A stretch of DNA of 64,000 bases from positions 4,526,001 through 4,590,000 of the forward strand of contig OX377203.1 of NCBI GenBank assembly GCA_947396885.1, given 5' to 3'. Below are positions 55,301 through 64,000 of this stretch, in pieces (position 1 is the first letter of the stretch; the number at the start of each line of letters is the position of its first letter). The DNA comes from Heligmosomoides polygyrus polygyrus (taxonomy: Eukaryota > Nematoda > Chromadorea > Rhabditida > Heligmosomidae). The notes beneath the pieces were generated by a model. That model ran no database searches, was not told the origin of the DNA, and saw nothing but the letters and a program-made list of their open reading frames with translations. Both the position numbers and the translations under genes were made by a program.

Positions 55301-58300
55301 CGCTTTCCTAATACCTCGAAGTTAAGGCCTACGCTGTCTTCTTTCCCAAAAATCGGAACCGTTCTAACCACGCAAAATACCTTAAATGATAGCTGAAATG
55401 CTTTGCATGGCTCCTTGCTGTAGCGCTTGTATGTATAGAAGGGCGGGATTCATCAACGACTTACGTAACTTTAACGGAGAATTGTAAGCGAAAAGCTCCT
55501 ATAACGCGGCTTATCGCTTACCACATTGCTTGATAAACCGCGTTATCTGAGCTTTTCGCTTACAGTTCTCCGTTAAAGATACGCAAGTCTTTGATGAATC
55601 CGGCTCCTGTTCGAGTAGGGCAATCGTTTTCAGTTTCTTTCTGTTTTTGTGCTTATTTTGGCGTTATTCTGAGAATGGGCACTCCCTCCTAGACGTGGAT
55701 TTCTTCAATGTACGCTTATGGTAGGACAGCAAGTTATGCTTTTTTGGCGGAGTCCACTCCAGCTCTAAGATTCTGTTGGAATACAAGGCTGTATTATGTG
55801 CCCTTACTTTCACTATTTTTAGGGATTCACTGGCAAGCAGGGGACGTTTCATGGAAAACAAATGTTGGAGTACGGTACAAAGGTGGTTGGTGGAGTGTCA
55901 CCAAATAAGGTACGTATTTGTCCGAACTCTCAATCACGAAATCCTTGTAGTCGCAATCGCCCTCTTAGTGCACTAGGTGCTAAGCTATAGCGATTGTTGG
56001 TGTAGTTTCTCAACGGAGAAGTTAGATCAGTTCTCCACCAGACCCCAGACCGCTCGTTGAAAGTTATCCTATCGTTCAGGCCGGTACGACGCATCTTGGT
56101 TTACCGGTGTTCAAATCAGTGGCCGAAGCGAAAGAAGCGACAGGTTGTGATGCTACGTGCATCTACGTGCCGTATCCAGTAGCTGCTGCAGCGATCGAAG
56201 AGGCTATCGATGCCGAAGTGAGTTATTGATGACAGCTGCCATTATACTGTTATGTGGGCTTGTTCCCGCACTTCAATTTAAAGTTGAATTTAGAATGTAG
56301 TAGTCATAAGTATTGTCACCATAGTGTTTTAGATCTCGTGAGATATTGAGACGTCTCCGTGTGTTTTGCGCGAGATATTGCACATATAGATATTGGATCT
56401 ATCCTAGTCGGGGGGGGGGGATGGCATATAACTTAACATAACGTAACAAATTTCACGTAGCACCTTGAAGAGAACACAATAGGACCGGAAAAACAAACAT
56501 TGAGCAAACAAACAATAAACAAAAAAATCGCCGCGGTTCTAAAGACGTCTCGACCGGCAAACCGCATTCATACACCGCTGACCGCCGGCTGACATGTTAT
56601 AACCGGAATCTATCATGTGAGGGAGGCACATAAAGCCGCTTGCGACGTATTGACCGCCGTCTGACATGTCATAACTCGAATCCACATAGTGACGCCCCGC
56701 ATATCGATTGTCAATCGTAGTGAATTTTTTGTTTTTGCTGTTTTTGTGAATTTTGTCAGCTTGGGCCCTATTATGCTTTCTAGAACCCGCTCAGTGAATA
56801 CCTAGTCATTTTGTTGCATGGTTTTTAGTTATGTGCCTCCTCCCCCTCCCGACTAGGATAGATCCTAAGTATTGGTTCCTTCCAAATAGGAAAGTGAGAA
56901 GCGGTCTTCTACTGTTTAGTTTGGGATTTGCGCGCTTTTCTGTTCTTATGCGTTCCAGTCCTCCGTATGATTCCACCTCGTTAGGGGTTCTTTTGGCTTA
57001 CTTAGAACTCATAGAACTTCATAACTGTAAGATTTGAAAGGAAGGTCGACATTCGCGGTCTTACTTAGATCTAACCAGATTCTCCTGGGGCCGTATGCTA
57101 TTCTCTCCCCAATCGTCCCCGGCCGGGTATGAGGCGGTCTCCGCCCACATCCCCGGTATGCACATCATGCGTCATCGATTTTTCGCGCCGTCCCCGTCCC
57201 CGAGTCGGGCGAGAATAGCATACGGCCCCTGATGTCGCGTCATATCGACGTGGCCATTTTCGATATCCACCGACATCATGGTCAGTCGATATGGAGGAGG
57301 GTCGTTGAGCGGTCGGTGGCGGATCGCGGCTCTTCCACCGCCGCTACAGGAGAGCACTGGGAGACGGGAGCAGTTGCTGCACGAGCACCTTGGACGCACT
57401 ACACCCTGGAGTCCCTTCCCTAGCCGAGTTGTGCGCTTGAAGAGCGCACAACCCATCTCCGATGTCCTCCTCAGCGACGAAAGCATTCTTGGCACGGATT
57501 GATGTGCAAGTTTGCGTGGTACTCCAGCAGGAGCTGGCATATTGCCAGCGCAGCAAGTGGTTAGTTCTAATGGCTATCGACATTCGCTTGCGACTGGACT
57601 TTTAAGGGGAGTTGTTTGCCGAAGTGAATGCGTTTTGCCCGTAATATCAGGAGAGCATTGCAAGAAATAAGGAGCCCTTCTTTTAATCAATGGAAAATAG
57701 TTGATGGTGGTTGCACACTGCTATTTCCTGAATTCCTTCGCACCTCGTGGCACCTGGACTGCTTTTTCTGTGTTTTCATATTTCAAGAATGCTTCTTTAG
57801 ACTACCTTACCACTCATATAACTTTCTGACCATTTCGCATTTTATGAATGGTTTTGTGTGTGTATGGGCTACGCACAACAATAACGACCTTCCACTAAAC
57901 GGTGGCATAACGAGTGCTCTTGTCTTGAGGTCCCGCAGCGATCGCCTGGTGTTGTAGGAAAATATCCAATTTGGCGGACAGCTCATCCCTGTCTTTGAAA
58001 TGTACTTTCTATTAAAGCTAGAGTCGAGAATATCGTTGTGTTGTGAACCTCTGATCGGAGCTTTCCCTGAATATTGGAACAATGTGGGGCTGTTCATAGT
58101 CCTCGAGGGAGCTACGGGAAGCGACTAGTCGCCTGGGCAAAGAAAACATGTAGATTTTTTTCCAGGCGATCGCTGGGTATTAATTGATTCGTATGTTTCC
58201 CCCGGGCGCGTGTAGTGCAGTCGGAGGAGGCGCGACTGTCGCGTGCACCCGATACCAGGTTCCTGGTTCGGATTTCCCGCCCAGGCCAACCAAGCCTTCC

Positions 58301-59517
58301 ATCCCTCCGGAGTCGGTGAATTGGTACCAGACTTGTCTGGGAAGGATAAAGCGCTGACATGTTCATCGGCTGGCCACCGCAAGTCATTGTATGGCCAAAT
58401 ACGCATTCATGCCGCCTCCACGACATCCCGTAGAAGTAAAATGCGCTGGCGCATGCCAGAAGGGATTGAGTAACGCCGTCCTTTATCCTTTTACCCTTTA
58501 TGTTTTCCCCGAGCAACTCAATCGCTCCCGTCGCGGACTATAAACAGTACTGTTGTACGACCTTGTGATTTCATATCTCACTTTAGACGGCTAAAAAGAA
58601 GCAGTACCGCATCGTGCGTAATTGGCCCGGTTCATACTTCGCGACGGCAGCGACAAGAGCGACGAGAGCGCAGCGCGCGCAGCACCCGGGAAGTATGAGC
58701 AGGCGACAGCAGCGACTGGAGAGACTGGAGAGACAGCGACAGTGCTCGAGTATAAACAGATTTCGGCGGCGCTCGCTCGGTTTTAATCGATTTGCATGCT
58801 TTGCACGGGCGACGAGTCGCTCTTGCCGCAAAGTATGGACAAGCCCATCGGTGTTTCTGCCTTTATCGTTTCTACTCTGTTTGGGTAGGAGCTGAATTGT
58901 GGCGTCTTTAGCGAAGTTTTGTTTGCGTCACTAGGGTTGAAGTCCTAGTTGTGTTCACTGTTAAGTTATTTTCGAAGGAATGTGTACGAGTACGGCTAAG
59001 AAAGTAGCGAGCCGGCCTAAAATAAATAAATATTACGGCCTGAAATAAGACGAGCGACGGCGCGATGTGACTTAATGATGAGCTGACCATTCGGGCTGAC
59101 CTGTCGATATAGATATCATCATTTCGTCAGTGCTACTGTGAACGGTGCCTAAGCCTACAAATGCGTTATACAAAGCCAGCTCTTATAAGGAATTAGAGGT
59201 TGTCATTGTGAAGCTGAAACACGTAATCTCGCGAAATTGCAGCAAATTCCCTTTAAATGTATTGTTTTAAGGTCGGACTCATAGTGTGTATTACCGAAGG
59301 AATTCCTCAACAAGATATGGTCCGTGCCAAGAGCAAGCTTTTAAAACAAAGTGAGTTAATGTTTATGTTTTGACGGCCTTTTTGATCTACTCATCGGTAA
59401 GTGCGTGGTTTTCAGACAAAACGCGCCTTGTTGGCCCGAATTGCCCTGGGATTATTGCGTCGGAGCAGTGTAAGATTGGCATCATGCCTGGACATATACA
59501 CAGGAAAGGATGTGTAG
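52259..59517 (+). CDS. SUCLG1: Succinyl-CoA ligase alpha subunit, mitochondrial (5' five exons)
   Basis: Joins exons 52259-52375, 55823-55909, 56080-56217, 59272-59350 and 59416-59517, giving about 174 residues of a protein usually around 320-340. The enzyme converts succinyl-CoA, nucleoside diphosphate and phosphate to succinate, NTP and CoA in the matrix TCA cycle. Diagnostic segments are [10 protein letters not shown] (CoA-binding fold), [32 protein letters not shown] and GPNCPGII followed by GIMPGHIH. The N-terminus is rich in Arg, Ser and Thr, as a matrix targeting peptide would be. All junctions are in phase. The catalytic-histidine exons lie to the right and were not found before 64000. 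Introns 1 and 3 hold foldback MITEs, a SINE and an RTE fragment; the coding exons are intact. Confidence 0.93.
52793..53957. mobile_element. Foldback family K with tRNA-like arms, in SUCLG1 intron 1
   Basis: The arms (52793-53190, 53586-53957) are inverted. Each contains CAGGTGGCGTAGTAGGGAAG (box A) and GGTTTGGATCCCGCAG (box B), on the plus strand at 53015-53090 and the minus strand at 53755-53680. A family N palindrome (53335-53565) fills the loop. Confidence 0.68.
54037..54329. mobile_element. Family C element, 293 bp
   Basis: GGATCTATTCTAGTTGGGGG and CGACTAGGATAGATCC. ACATAACTAAAAACCATGCA lies inside the left end and GGCTATGTGCCCTCA inside the right. It contains GGTTATAAGATGTCAGGCGG, an internal motif shared with the copies at 46144 and 56395. 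Confidence 0.7.
54471..54640 (+). mobile_element. tRNA-derived SINE fragment
   Basis: Head GTAGTGTAGTCGGAAGAGG, box B CCTTTGTTCGAATTTCGCG, body CTTCCATCCCTCTGGGGTC and TTGTCTGGAAGGGATAAAGC. The tail is lost where the foldback at 54640 begins. Confidence 0.62.
55120..55347 (-). mobile_element. RTE-like 3' end, 228 bp, with 18-bp TSD
   Basis: The minus-strand frame reads [48 protein letters not shown], the C-terminal tail typical of RTE reverse transcriptases. Flanked by AAAAATCGGAACCGTTCT at 55102-55119 and 55348-55365. The 3' tail is GAAGAATAGGAAGAATAAT. Confidence 0.85.
55447..55608. mobile_element. Hairpin MITE (family F)
   Basis: GGATTCATCAACGACTTACG and CGCAAGTCTTTGATGAATCC inverted; TAACGGAGAA and AAGCGAAAAGCTC recur inside in inverse. 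Loop near 55525. Confidence 0.72.
55823..55909 (+). CDS. SUCLG1: SUCLG1 exon 2
   Basis: The acceptor TATTTTTAG ends at 55822 and the donor AAG/GTACGT starts at 55910. It encodes [18 protein letters not shown] then [11 protein letters not shown], the CoA-binding segment conserved from bacteria to animals. Phase 0 at both ends. Confidence 0.93.
56080..56217 (+). CDS. SUCLG1: SUCLG1 exon 3
   Basis: The acceptor ATCGTTCAG ends at 56079 and the donor GAA/GTGAGT starts at 56218. 46 codons: [46 protein letters not shown]. Phase 0 at both ends. Confidence 0.94.
56395..56865. mobile_element. Family C element, complete, in SUCLG1 intron 3
   Basis: GGATCTATCCTAGTCGGGGG and CCTCCCGACTAGGATAGATC, minus one base each side. 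Internal repeated words GACCGCCGGCTGACATG and GACCGCCGTCTGACATG. This is the best copy for defining family ends. Confidence 0.72.
57084..57231. mobile_element. 148-bp palindromic MITE
   Basis: GGGGCCGTATGCTATTCTC and GAGAATAGCATACGGCCCC are perfectly inverted; the interior is GC-rich. No clear duplication. In SUCLG1 intron 3. Confidence 0.68.
58084..58550. mobile_element. Family G MITE interrupted by a full SINE
   Basis: GGGGCTGTTCATAGTCCTCG at the left, GCGGACTATAAACAGTAC at the right. The SINE splits a GTATGTTT/CCCCGAGC segment. Confidence 0.6.
58204..58499 (+). mobile_element. tRNA-derived SINE, full length, with TSD
   Basis: Head GGCGCGTGTAGTGCAGTCGG (box A), CAGGTTCCTGGTTCGGATTT (box B), body ending GATTGAGTAACGCCGTCC and tail CTTTATCCTTTTACCC. 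Flanked by ATGTTTCCCC (58193) and ATGTTTTCCCC (58500). Confidence 0.82.
58626..58848. mobile_element. Family G MITE
   Basis: GGCCCGGTTCATACTTCGCG and GCAAAGTATGGACAAGCCC, with the inverse of the GTTTTAATCGATTTGCATGC box. Confidence 0.55.
59272..59350 (+). CDS. SUCLG1: SUCLG1 exon 4
   Basis: The acceptor TTTTAAG ends at 59271 and the donor AAA/GTGAGT starts at 59351. It encodes [19 protein letters not shown] then KSKLLKQ and ends in phase 1. Confidence 0.93.
59416..59517 (+). CDS. SUCLG1: SUCLG1 exon 5
   Basis: The acceptor GGTTTTCAG ends at 59415 and the donor GTAG/GTGCGT starts at 59518. It encodes [18 protein letters not shown] then [16 protein letters not shown] and ends in phase 1. The next exon should begin with the conserved I-V-S-R-S-G segment; none was seen up to 64000. 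Confidence 0.92.
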   Translation, partial: TKRALLARIALGLLRRSSVRLASCLDIYTGKDV

Positions 59518-59519
59518 GT

Positions 59520-61260
59520 GCGTTTTTTGGTAATTTTTGGTGTTTATAAGGTAATATTTCTCGTTGCGTTACTTAATTGAAGTGTTGCTCAACATTTCTT
59601 GCTATTAAGAATACGCCGTGTATTCTACTTTCACTTGATATCGTTGGGGCATTTTGAATACGTTGTTGACCTATACGCCCACGAGTGGGTGCGGATAATC
59701 AGCCATAGCATGAATAATGGCTTAAAGGGTTATGGTAGCTGTGAATTGCTAAGCCCTAGAGTCGCATAAGCATATTTCAATTCGAAGCGCGTACAGGTGA
59801 CCGCTCCCCTATGATCAGCCTCGGCTAGCGGAACCGTCTGCCTGAGCTAATGACCCTGTTCGATGCCAATACTTCTCCTGCCAGCGGCCTGCCAGACCAC
59901 TTGTTCCATTTCAACGATTTCTTGCGTGGTAATGCATATATTGTATAGGAAAAGGTGACAGATGAAGAGCTCAAAACTTGGAAAATGCTACAATAGTGTA
60001 TCCCAGCCGGTAGAATGACCTATAAGCCCATTCTCTGAGCCTCGAGTCAACGTTTGCATAGAATAGCTGGGTGCTTCCAGCGTTCTGTATGCTTGCACTC
60101 GGCAATGCTATAGCAATGCATTGTTGAATCAGCAAATGAAGCAATGACGTAGAAGCTTCGCTGTTGACTGCACACTTCATCAGCGGTGACTGTTGATTGT
60201 GATTAGTCAGACAGACAGTCAATTCCGAATATTTTTCTTGCAACGAGGACTATCTTTGTCAACGAACGCTGATGGGCTGGTAGTATGAACATACAAGTTT
60301 TCGACGCGCGCGCGGCGGCCTCTGCCACTGACGCATCGCTCCTGGGTGGGCTGTTATGGGAGAAACGGAGCTCTAAAAAACTCACGAGTTATACTGTATT
60401 GTATCCAAATATGTGGCTTTTAGAAATGAAGCTTCATGTCATGAAAGAACCCAAAATCGTTTCACAATAGCAGCAGTTGCCTATTGCTTGGATTAGGTCA
60501 TCCAATTCCCACCCAAAATAACCATTTCCTCTAATTAGGTGCACCAGAGGACCCTCAAATAGCTGAGCAGAAGTATCAATAGCAGTGTATGCAGTTACAA
60601 GAGGTTAGACTTCGTAACTGTAGCAGCACACACTATGTAGATGTCGCGCTTGCCGCAGCAGTCGCCGCGGCTGCCGCGCGCTTTTGTATGTTCAGCTTGC
60701 TCCCCGGGGTTCCTCTAGTTATTACAGGGATGCGTACGAGATGCACGATGCGCCCAGCGCGCTACAGCGAACTACCACTGAACCGTCTCGCCTAGGCAAT
60801 AGAAGGAAAGCGATAGAGTGCGACACGGTTATGGTGGAACGGGGTTTGCCTTCTTAAGGTAAGAAGTAAGAGCTTCCTGAATGCTCAGGAGCGGTATGAG
60901 TCCTAAAATACATGTGAGACCTAATTAGGTGAAAAGCCGTTTTAGAGGAAAAAGAGGAGTATCGTTTGTCCATAGAGAATCCAATTTTTGTGTGAAAAGT
61001 TTTTAGAGGCTACCTACTCCACAACATTGCCTATTAATATTCGAGTGCTTTTACCGCCATCAGATTCATTTTATTTGCATACTGTACGAATAAGATAATC
61101 GCAATCGCTGAAATCTCAAAGTCACCGTCCAACATACACACTCAACGGGTCAATTTTGTAGCAACTTACAAGTGCACGAGATTTAGGGTTCCATTTCTCG
61201 AGTAACCTAAACTTTGAGCATCATTATAAAGCACTTGTAAAGAAGGCTAACTACTGAATT
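59520..61260. other. Right of SUCLG1 exon 5, no further exon recognised
   Basis: Contains a decayed SINE tail (near 59600-59700) and an inverted pair GAACATACAAGTTTTCG (60287) and GCGCTTTTGTATGTTC (60676) enclosing GC-rich text. The next SUCLG1 exon is expected here or beyond but was not seen. Confidence 0.4.
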
Positions 61261-61266
61261 TGTAAA

Positions 61267-61880
61267 TTGTTTACGGTATTGATAACCAAAGATCAACCTT
61301 CTTTTGTGAGAGCCTACAAATCTTACGTAAGGCCCATTGTAGAACGTGGTGTCTCAGTTTTCAGTCCCTGTCAAAAGAAGGACATAAAACTCCTTGAAAG
61401 CGTTCAGAATAACTTTACCCGTAAGCTTTTTCTAAAGTGTCGTGGTCTAAATTACGACAATATTCCGAGTGGGACTGACAGGGCCAAAATGCTCGGGTTG
61501 TCTAGCCTTGAGACTAGACGAAAGCGAGCAGATTTAGTTATGTTGTTCAAAGTTCCGACAGGAAGGCTTTTCATTGACCCAATTGGATTTTTTGGCACCC
61601 CTTTGACAACTGACAGAAGAGGGCATCTCCGACTCTACCTGCCACTTCCAAGGTTAAAAGTAAGGTCAAGTTTCCTCATTCACAGGAGCATCAGAGAGCT
61701 CAACATCTTGCTTTCTGAGAACGAGAACATTGTTAATATGTCTCTATCCTCTTTCAAACGTTTAATTGCACTATGGTTTCGTTAGGTTTATTTTTTGTTT
61801 GTTATATGTTATTGTTAGAATCTTACCGCATGTGATTGTTATCCGTGCCTTGTAATAAATAAAATAAATAAATAAGCTTT
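61267..61880 (+). pseudogene. CR1/L2-like retrotransposon 3' end
   Basis: 172-codon frame: FVRAYKSYVRPIVERGVS, CQKKDIKLLESVQNNFTRKL, SLETRRKRADLVMLFKV, and a C-terminus ending LIALWFR. This is the typical C-terminal region of CR1/L2/jockey-type reverse transcriptases. It ends with an AATAAATAAAATAAAT repeat tail (61855-61874) as in CR1-like elements. The catalytic RT core is truncated away. Confidence 0.82.
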
Positions 61881-61884
61881 CATG

Positions 61885-62790
61885 GGCTTTTGGTGTATCC
61901 AAAATTCCAAAATCTTTCACAGATTGTATCTAGTTTGCTGTTTGGACCAGCAAGTTCAGTCCTGCCAGTTTATCATTAGGAATCGCTAAATCGTGAAACA
62001 TTTGTCAGGCTTTAAGGTACTGATTAATAGTTTTGTTCGAATATGTCATGCACTTTAAAACATTGAACCAGTTTGAAGAAGAGAGGGGTGCCAATAAGTT
62101 GTCATGACTTAAGAAAAGTCTTGAAGCTTTCACAAGAAAGCTTTCAGCTTTCATTATCAAATTCAATTTTTATAGGCTCGCTAATTTTTTATGCACTTGG
62201 GCTCTGAATACAGAGTGTGGCTTGCTAAATGCGAATGTGCATCCGCTGCAGGAAACACTCAAAATGTACTGCATCTACTCTTCAAATGAATAATCTAATC
62301 TGATAATTGAACATTTTACAATTTTAACACAACTTTGAACTTAAAAACAGAGTTTTGCTCCTCTAGATCCCCTTATCATTTTCCTTTTACCAGATTTCGT
62401 CTTTGGATGTTCCTCTTTGTTCAACTTTCATCAGGTTCCCCTACTCCATTTATATCACGTGGTTTAATGCTACTCGAATAATGAACACTATTATGGTCTC
62501 ACATTATGCCACTATATTTAGTCGTTCTGCCGTTTTCTACTCACGTTTGTCCATCAGTGCATCCTCTGCACACATAGTAGCGCTTCAGCTAGCCCAGCCT
62601 CGGAACGGCAGCGTAAAACTCGTCTTACAAGCAGGCGGGGCAGCGAGGACTCCGCCCGACCGACGCACACACGCGCGACCGCACGCGTCAAAATGAGTAT
62701 CGCTGCCGCACCCCCCCCCCCCCCCACCCTGCTTAGGGTCCGTTAGACCACACGTGTGCAGCTGACTAGGCATATATCTTGGTGTGCCTG
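61885..62790. other. Anonymous AT-rich sequence
   Basis: No exon or repeat end recognised apart from a C-run at 62711-62725. Confidence 0.35.
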
Positions 62791-63087
62791 GGCCTATACC
62801 ATTTTCACGTCGAACTAAACACTTTTGAAATCGAATTGGATACTCTTCAGGGCAAACTTGATGCTTTTGAAATGAAATTGAACATTTTCCATAATAAAAC
62901 GTGCGTCTTCCAAATTAAACTAGAGACTTGGAGATGGTAAGAGTGATTTTTTTTGCTCAAGGGAAATTTAGTGTAACTTTCTTCTAGACATTTTTTAATT
63001 CACCTGCCCCAGTAAGTGAACACGCTGTTTGAAATGTTATAAAGTTTTTATTTTTGAGGGAAAATAATACCTCAAGGCTTGTTCTGA

Positions 63088-63191
63088 GCTCGTGGCGCTC
63101 AGTCGGAGGAGGTGTCGGCTGTCGTGTGCACCTCATACCATATTCTGGATTCGGATTTCCCATCCTGGCCATCCAAGCCTTCTGTCCTTCC
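63088..63191 (+). mobile_element. SINE head, split from its tail by two hairpin MITEs
   Basis: CGTGGCGCTCAGTCGGAGGA (box A), GGATTCGGATTTCCCATCC (box B). Its tail, GATTGAGTAACGCCGTCCTT, is at 63611-63630. Confidence 0.62.
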
Positions 63192-63372
63192 AGGGGCCGT
63201 ATTCGTCAACGAATTACAGAGATTTGACTGAGAAATTACAGCGGAAACTCCTGAGGAAACGCGATTTAACGCGACTTATCAACAAGCGATATGGTGAAAT
63301 GTTGGGGTTATCAGGATTTTCCGCTGTAATTTCTCTGTCAATTCTCTGTAATCCGGAATGAAATGAATCCGG
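63192..63372. mobile_element. Hairpin MITE (family F), first of a pair
   Basis: GGGCCGTATTCGTCAACGAA and its diverged inverse ending GAATGAAATGAATCCGGCC; inner words GAGAAATTACAGCGGAAA recur inverted. Confidence 0.65.
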
Positions 63373-63376
63373 CCGC

Positions 63377-63556
63377 GGGGGCTGGATTCATCAACGACCT
63401 ACAGAGGTTTAACGGAGAAATTACAGACGAAATTCCTGAAAAAACGCGAAAGTACGCGGCTTATCAACAGGCGATATGGTGAAATGTTGGCGTTATCAGG
63501 AATTTCGACTGTAATTCCTCCGTTAAATCTGTAAGTCGTTGGTGAATCTGACCCCT
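63377..63556. mobile_element. Hairpin MITE (family F), second of a pair
   Basis: GCTGGATTCATCAACGACCT and AAGTCGTTGGTGAATCTGAC inverted; TTTAACGGAGAAATTACAG recurs inverted. It abuts the previous copy. Confidence 0.68.
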
Positions 63557-64000
63557 GATAGGTGAATTATTACCGGAGAAATAGAATTCATGGCGCATCC
63601 GAAAAGAGATTGAGTAACGCCGTCCTTTATGCTCTATCCAGGGCTAGTGCAGGAAGGCTGCAACTTATTAGTACTAAAAAGGAGGGATTGCACCATGCAC
63701 GTCGCTATTTTTCTTTGGTTGATAGTAAGAATTCTGGTTGCATGGAGTTACACATTTGTGAACAAAAGCAAACAAAAACAGGAGCACATATCTTCGCTTC
63801 GCTGTTCAAGCAGGTACCATTTACACTATCAATTAAATAGGAATCGGAACGAGCTAGAAAAGTGAACGAGGCTATCCCTGTTTTTGATACAACAAGCTCG
63901 AGAGCATTATTTTTTCTTTAAGACAGTGTGTTTGGGGTCGCTTGAGTTAATGTAAAAAAGGAATTCATACTGAATTGCTTTTCCTTGTATTCCTTGAACA

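Larger units (their letters stand above)
54640..55692. mobile_element. Foldback carrying an RTE fragment and a family F hairpin
   Basis: Outer ends GGGAGTGCCTCTCC and GGGCACTCCCTCC. Inner arm words GCACAAAAATCAGAAAGAAAC, minus one base, GCTACAGCAAGGAG, GGTATTTTG, AGAACGGTTC and CCTCAATGGATTTACTGAGC recur inverted. The inserts are 55120-55347 and 55447-55608. Confidence 0.65.
62795..63960. mobile_element. Family J element, invaded, running to the window edge
   Basis: Starts ACCATTTTCACGTCGAACT; later AAACTAGAGACTTGGAGATGG. A SINE head (63088-63191) and two hairpins (63192-63556) lie inside, and the SINE tail resumes at about 63590 (GGCGCATCCGAAAAGAGATT). Confidence 0.5.

Overview
The window reads as nuclear DNA of a clade V (strongylid, hookworm-like) nematode. 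The evidence is short exons with TTTTCAG-type 3' splice sites and long repeat-filled introns, likely spliced-leader acceptors just upstream of two start codons, and a mariner transposase that looks like the hookworm 'bandit' type. The species call is inference; no rRNA or mitochondrial marker is present. The sequence is a draft with one 200-base gap (29640-29839).

Host genes are sparse. (1) On the minus strand, from 27270 down to at least 18450 and probably to about 3246, I piece together a multi-exon gene whose N-terminal half resembles SNAPC1/SNAP43, the snRNA-activating protein complex subunit (SNPC-1 family in Caenorhabditis). Exon phases agree across most junctions, but one short exon is missing between exon 2 and the 22813-22881 exon, and the junction after 18450 is unresolved. 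(2) On the plus strand, 52259-59517 holds the first five exons of a mitochondrial succinyl-CoA ligase alpha subunit (SUCLG1); the rest of the gene lies off the right edge or was not found. (3) A weaker candidate first exon of a small mitochondrial protein sits at 49847-49990.

Almost everything else is transposable element, much of it palindromic and nested. I recognise: a bandit-like mariner with two lesions (46398-47669); a second D34D mariner (15935-16852); a decayed Tc1-like copy (5640-6680); RTE and CR1/L2-like retrotransposon pieces; two short Helitrons (28282-29078, 34079-34783); a tRNA-derived SINE family with target duplications; about 134-bp PIF/Harbinger-type MITEs with TTA/TAA duplications; 1-kb foldbacks with mariner-like ends; a piggyBac-like element carrying a palindromic satellite; several unnamed foldback families; and foldbacks whose two arms each carry a tRNA-like pol III promoter sequence.

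Layout: 1-12.4 kb, repeats plus an RTE fragment and the putative 3' exons of the SNAPC1-like gene; 12.4-27.3 kb, the SNAPC1-like gene with introns full of SINEs, MITEs and a 350-bp tandem array; 27.3-46 kb, intergenic repeats including a four-level MITE nest (35.8-37.3 kb) and GC-rich inverted repeats (41-45 kb); 46-52 kb, mariner in a G-run-ended element and foldbacks; 52.2-59.5 kb, SUCLG1; 59.5-64 kb, retrotransposon debris and hairpin MITEs. The most informative results are dated nests with empty sites: because members of the same repeat family occur with and without an insertion, insertion sites and duplications can be read directly.
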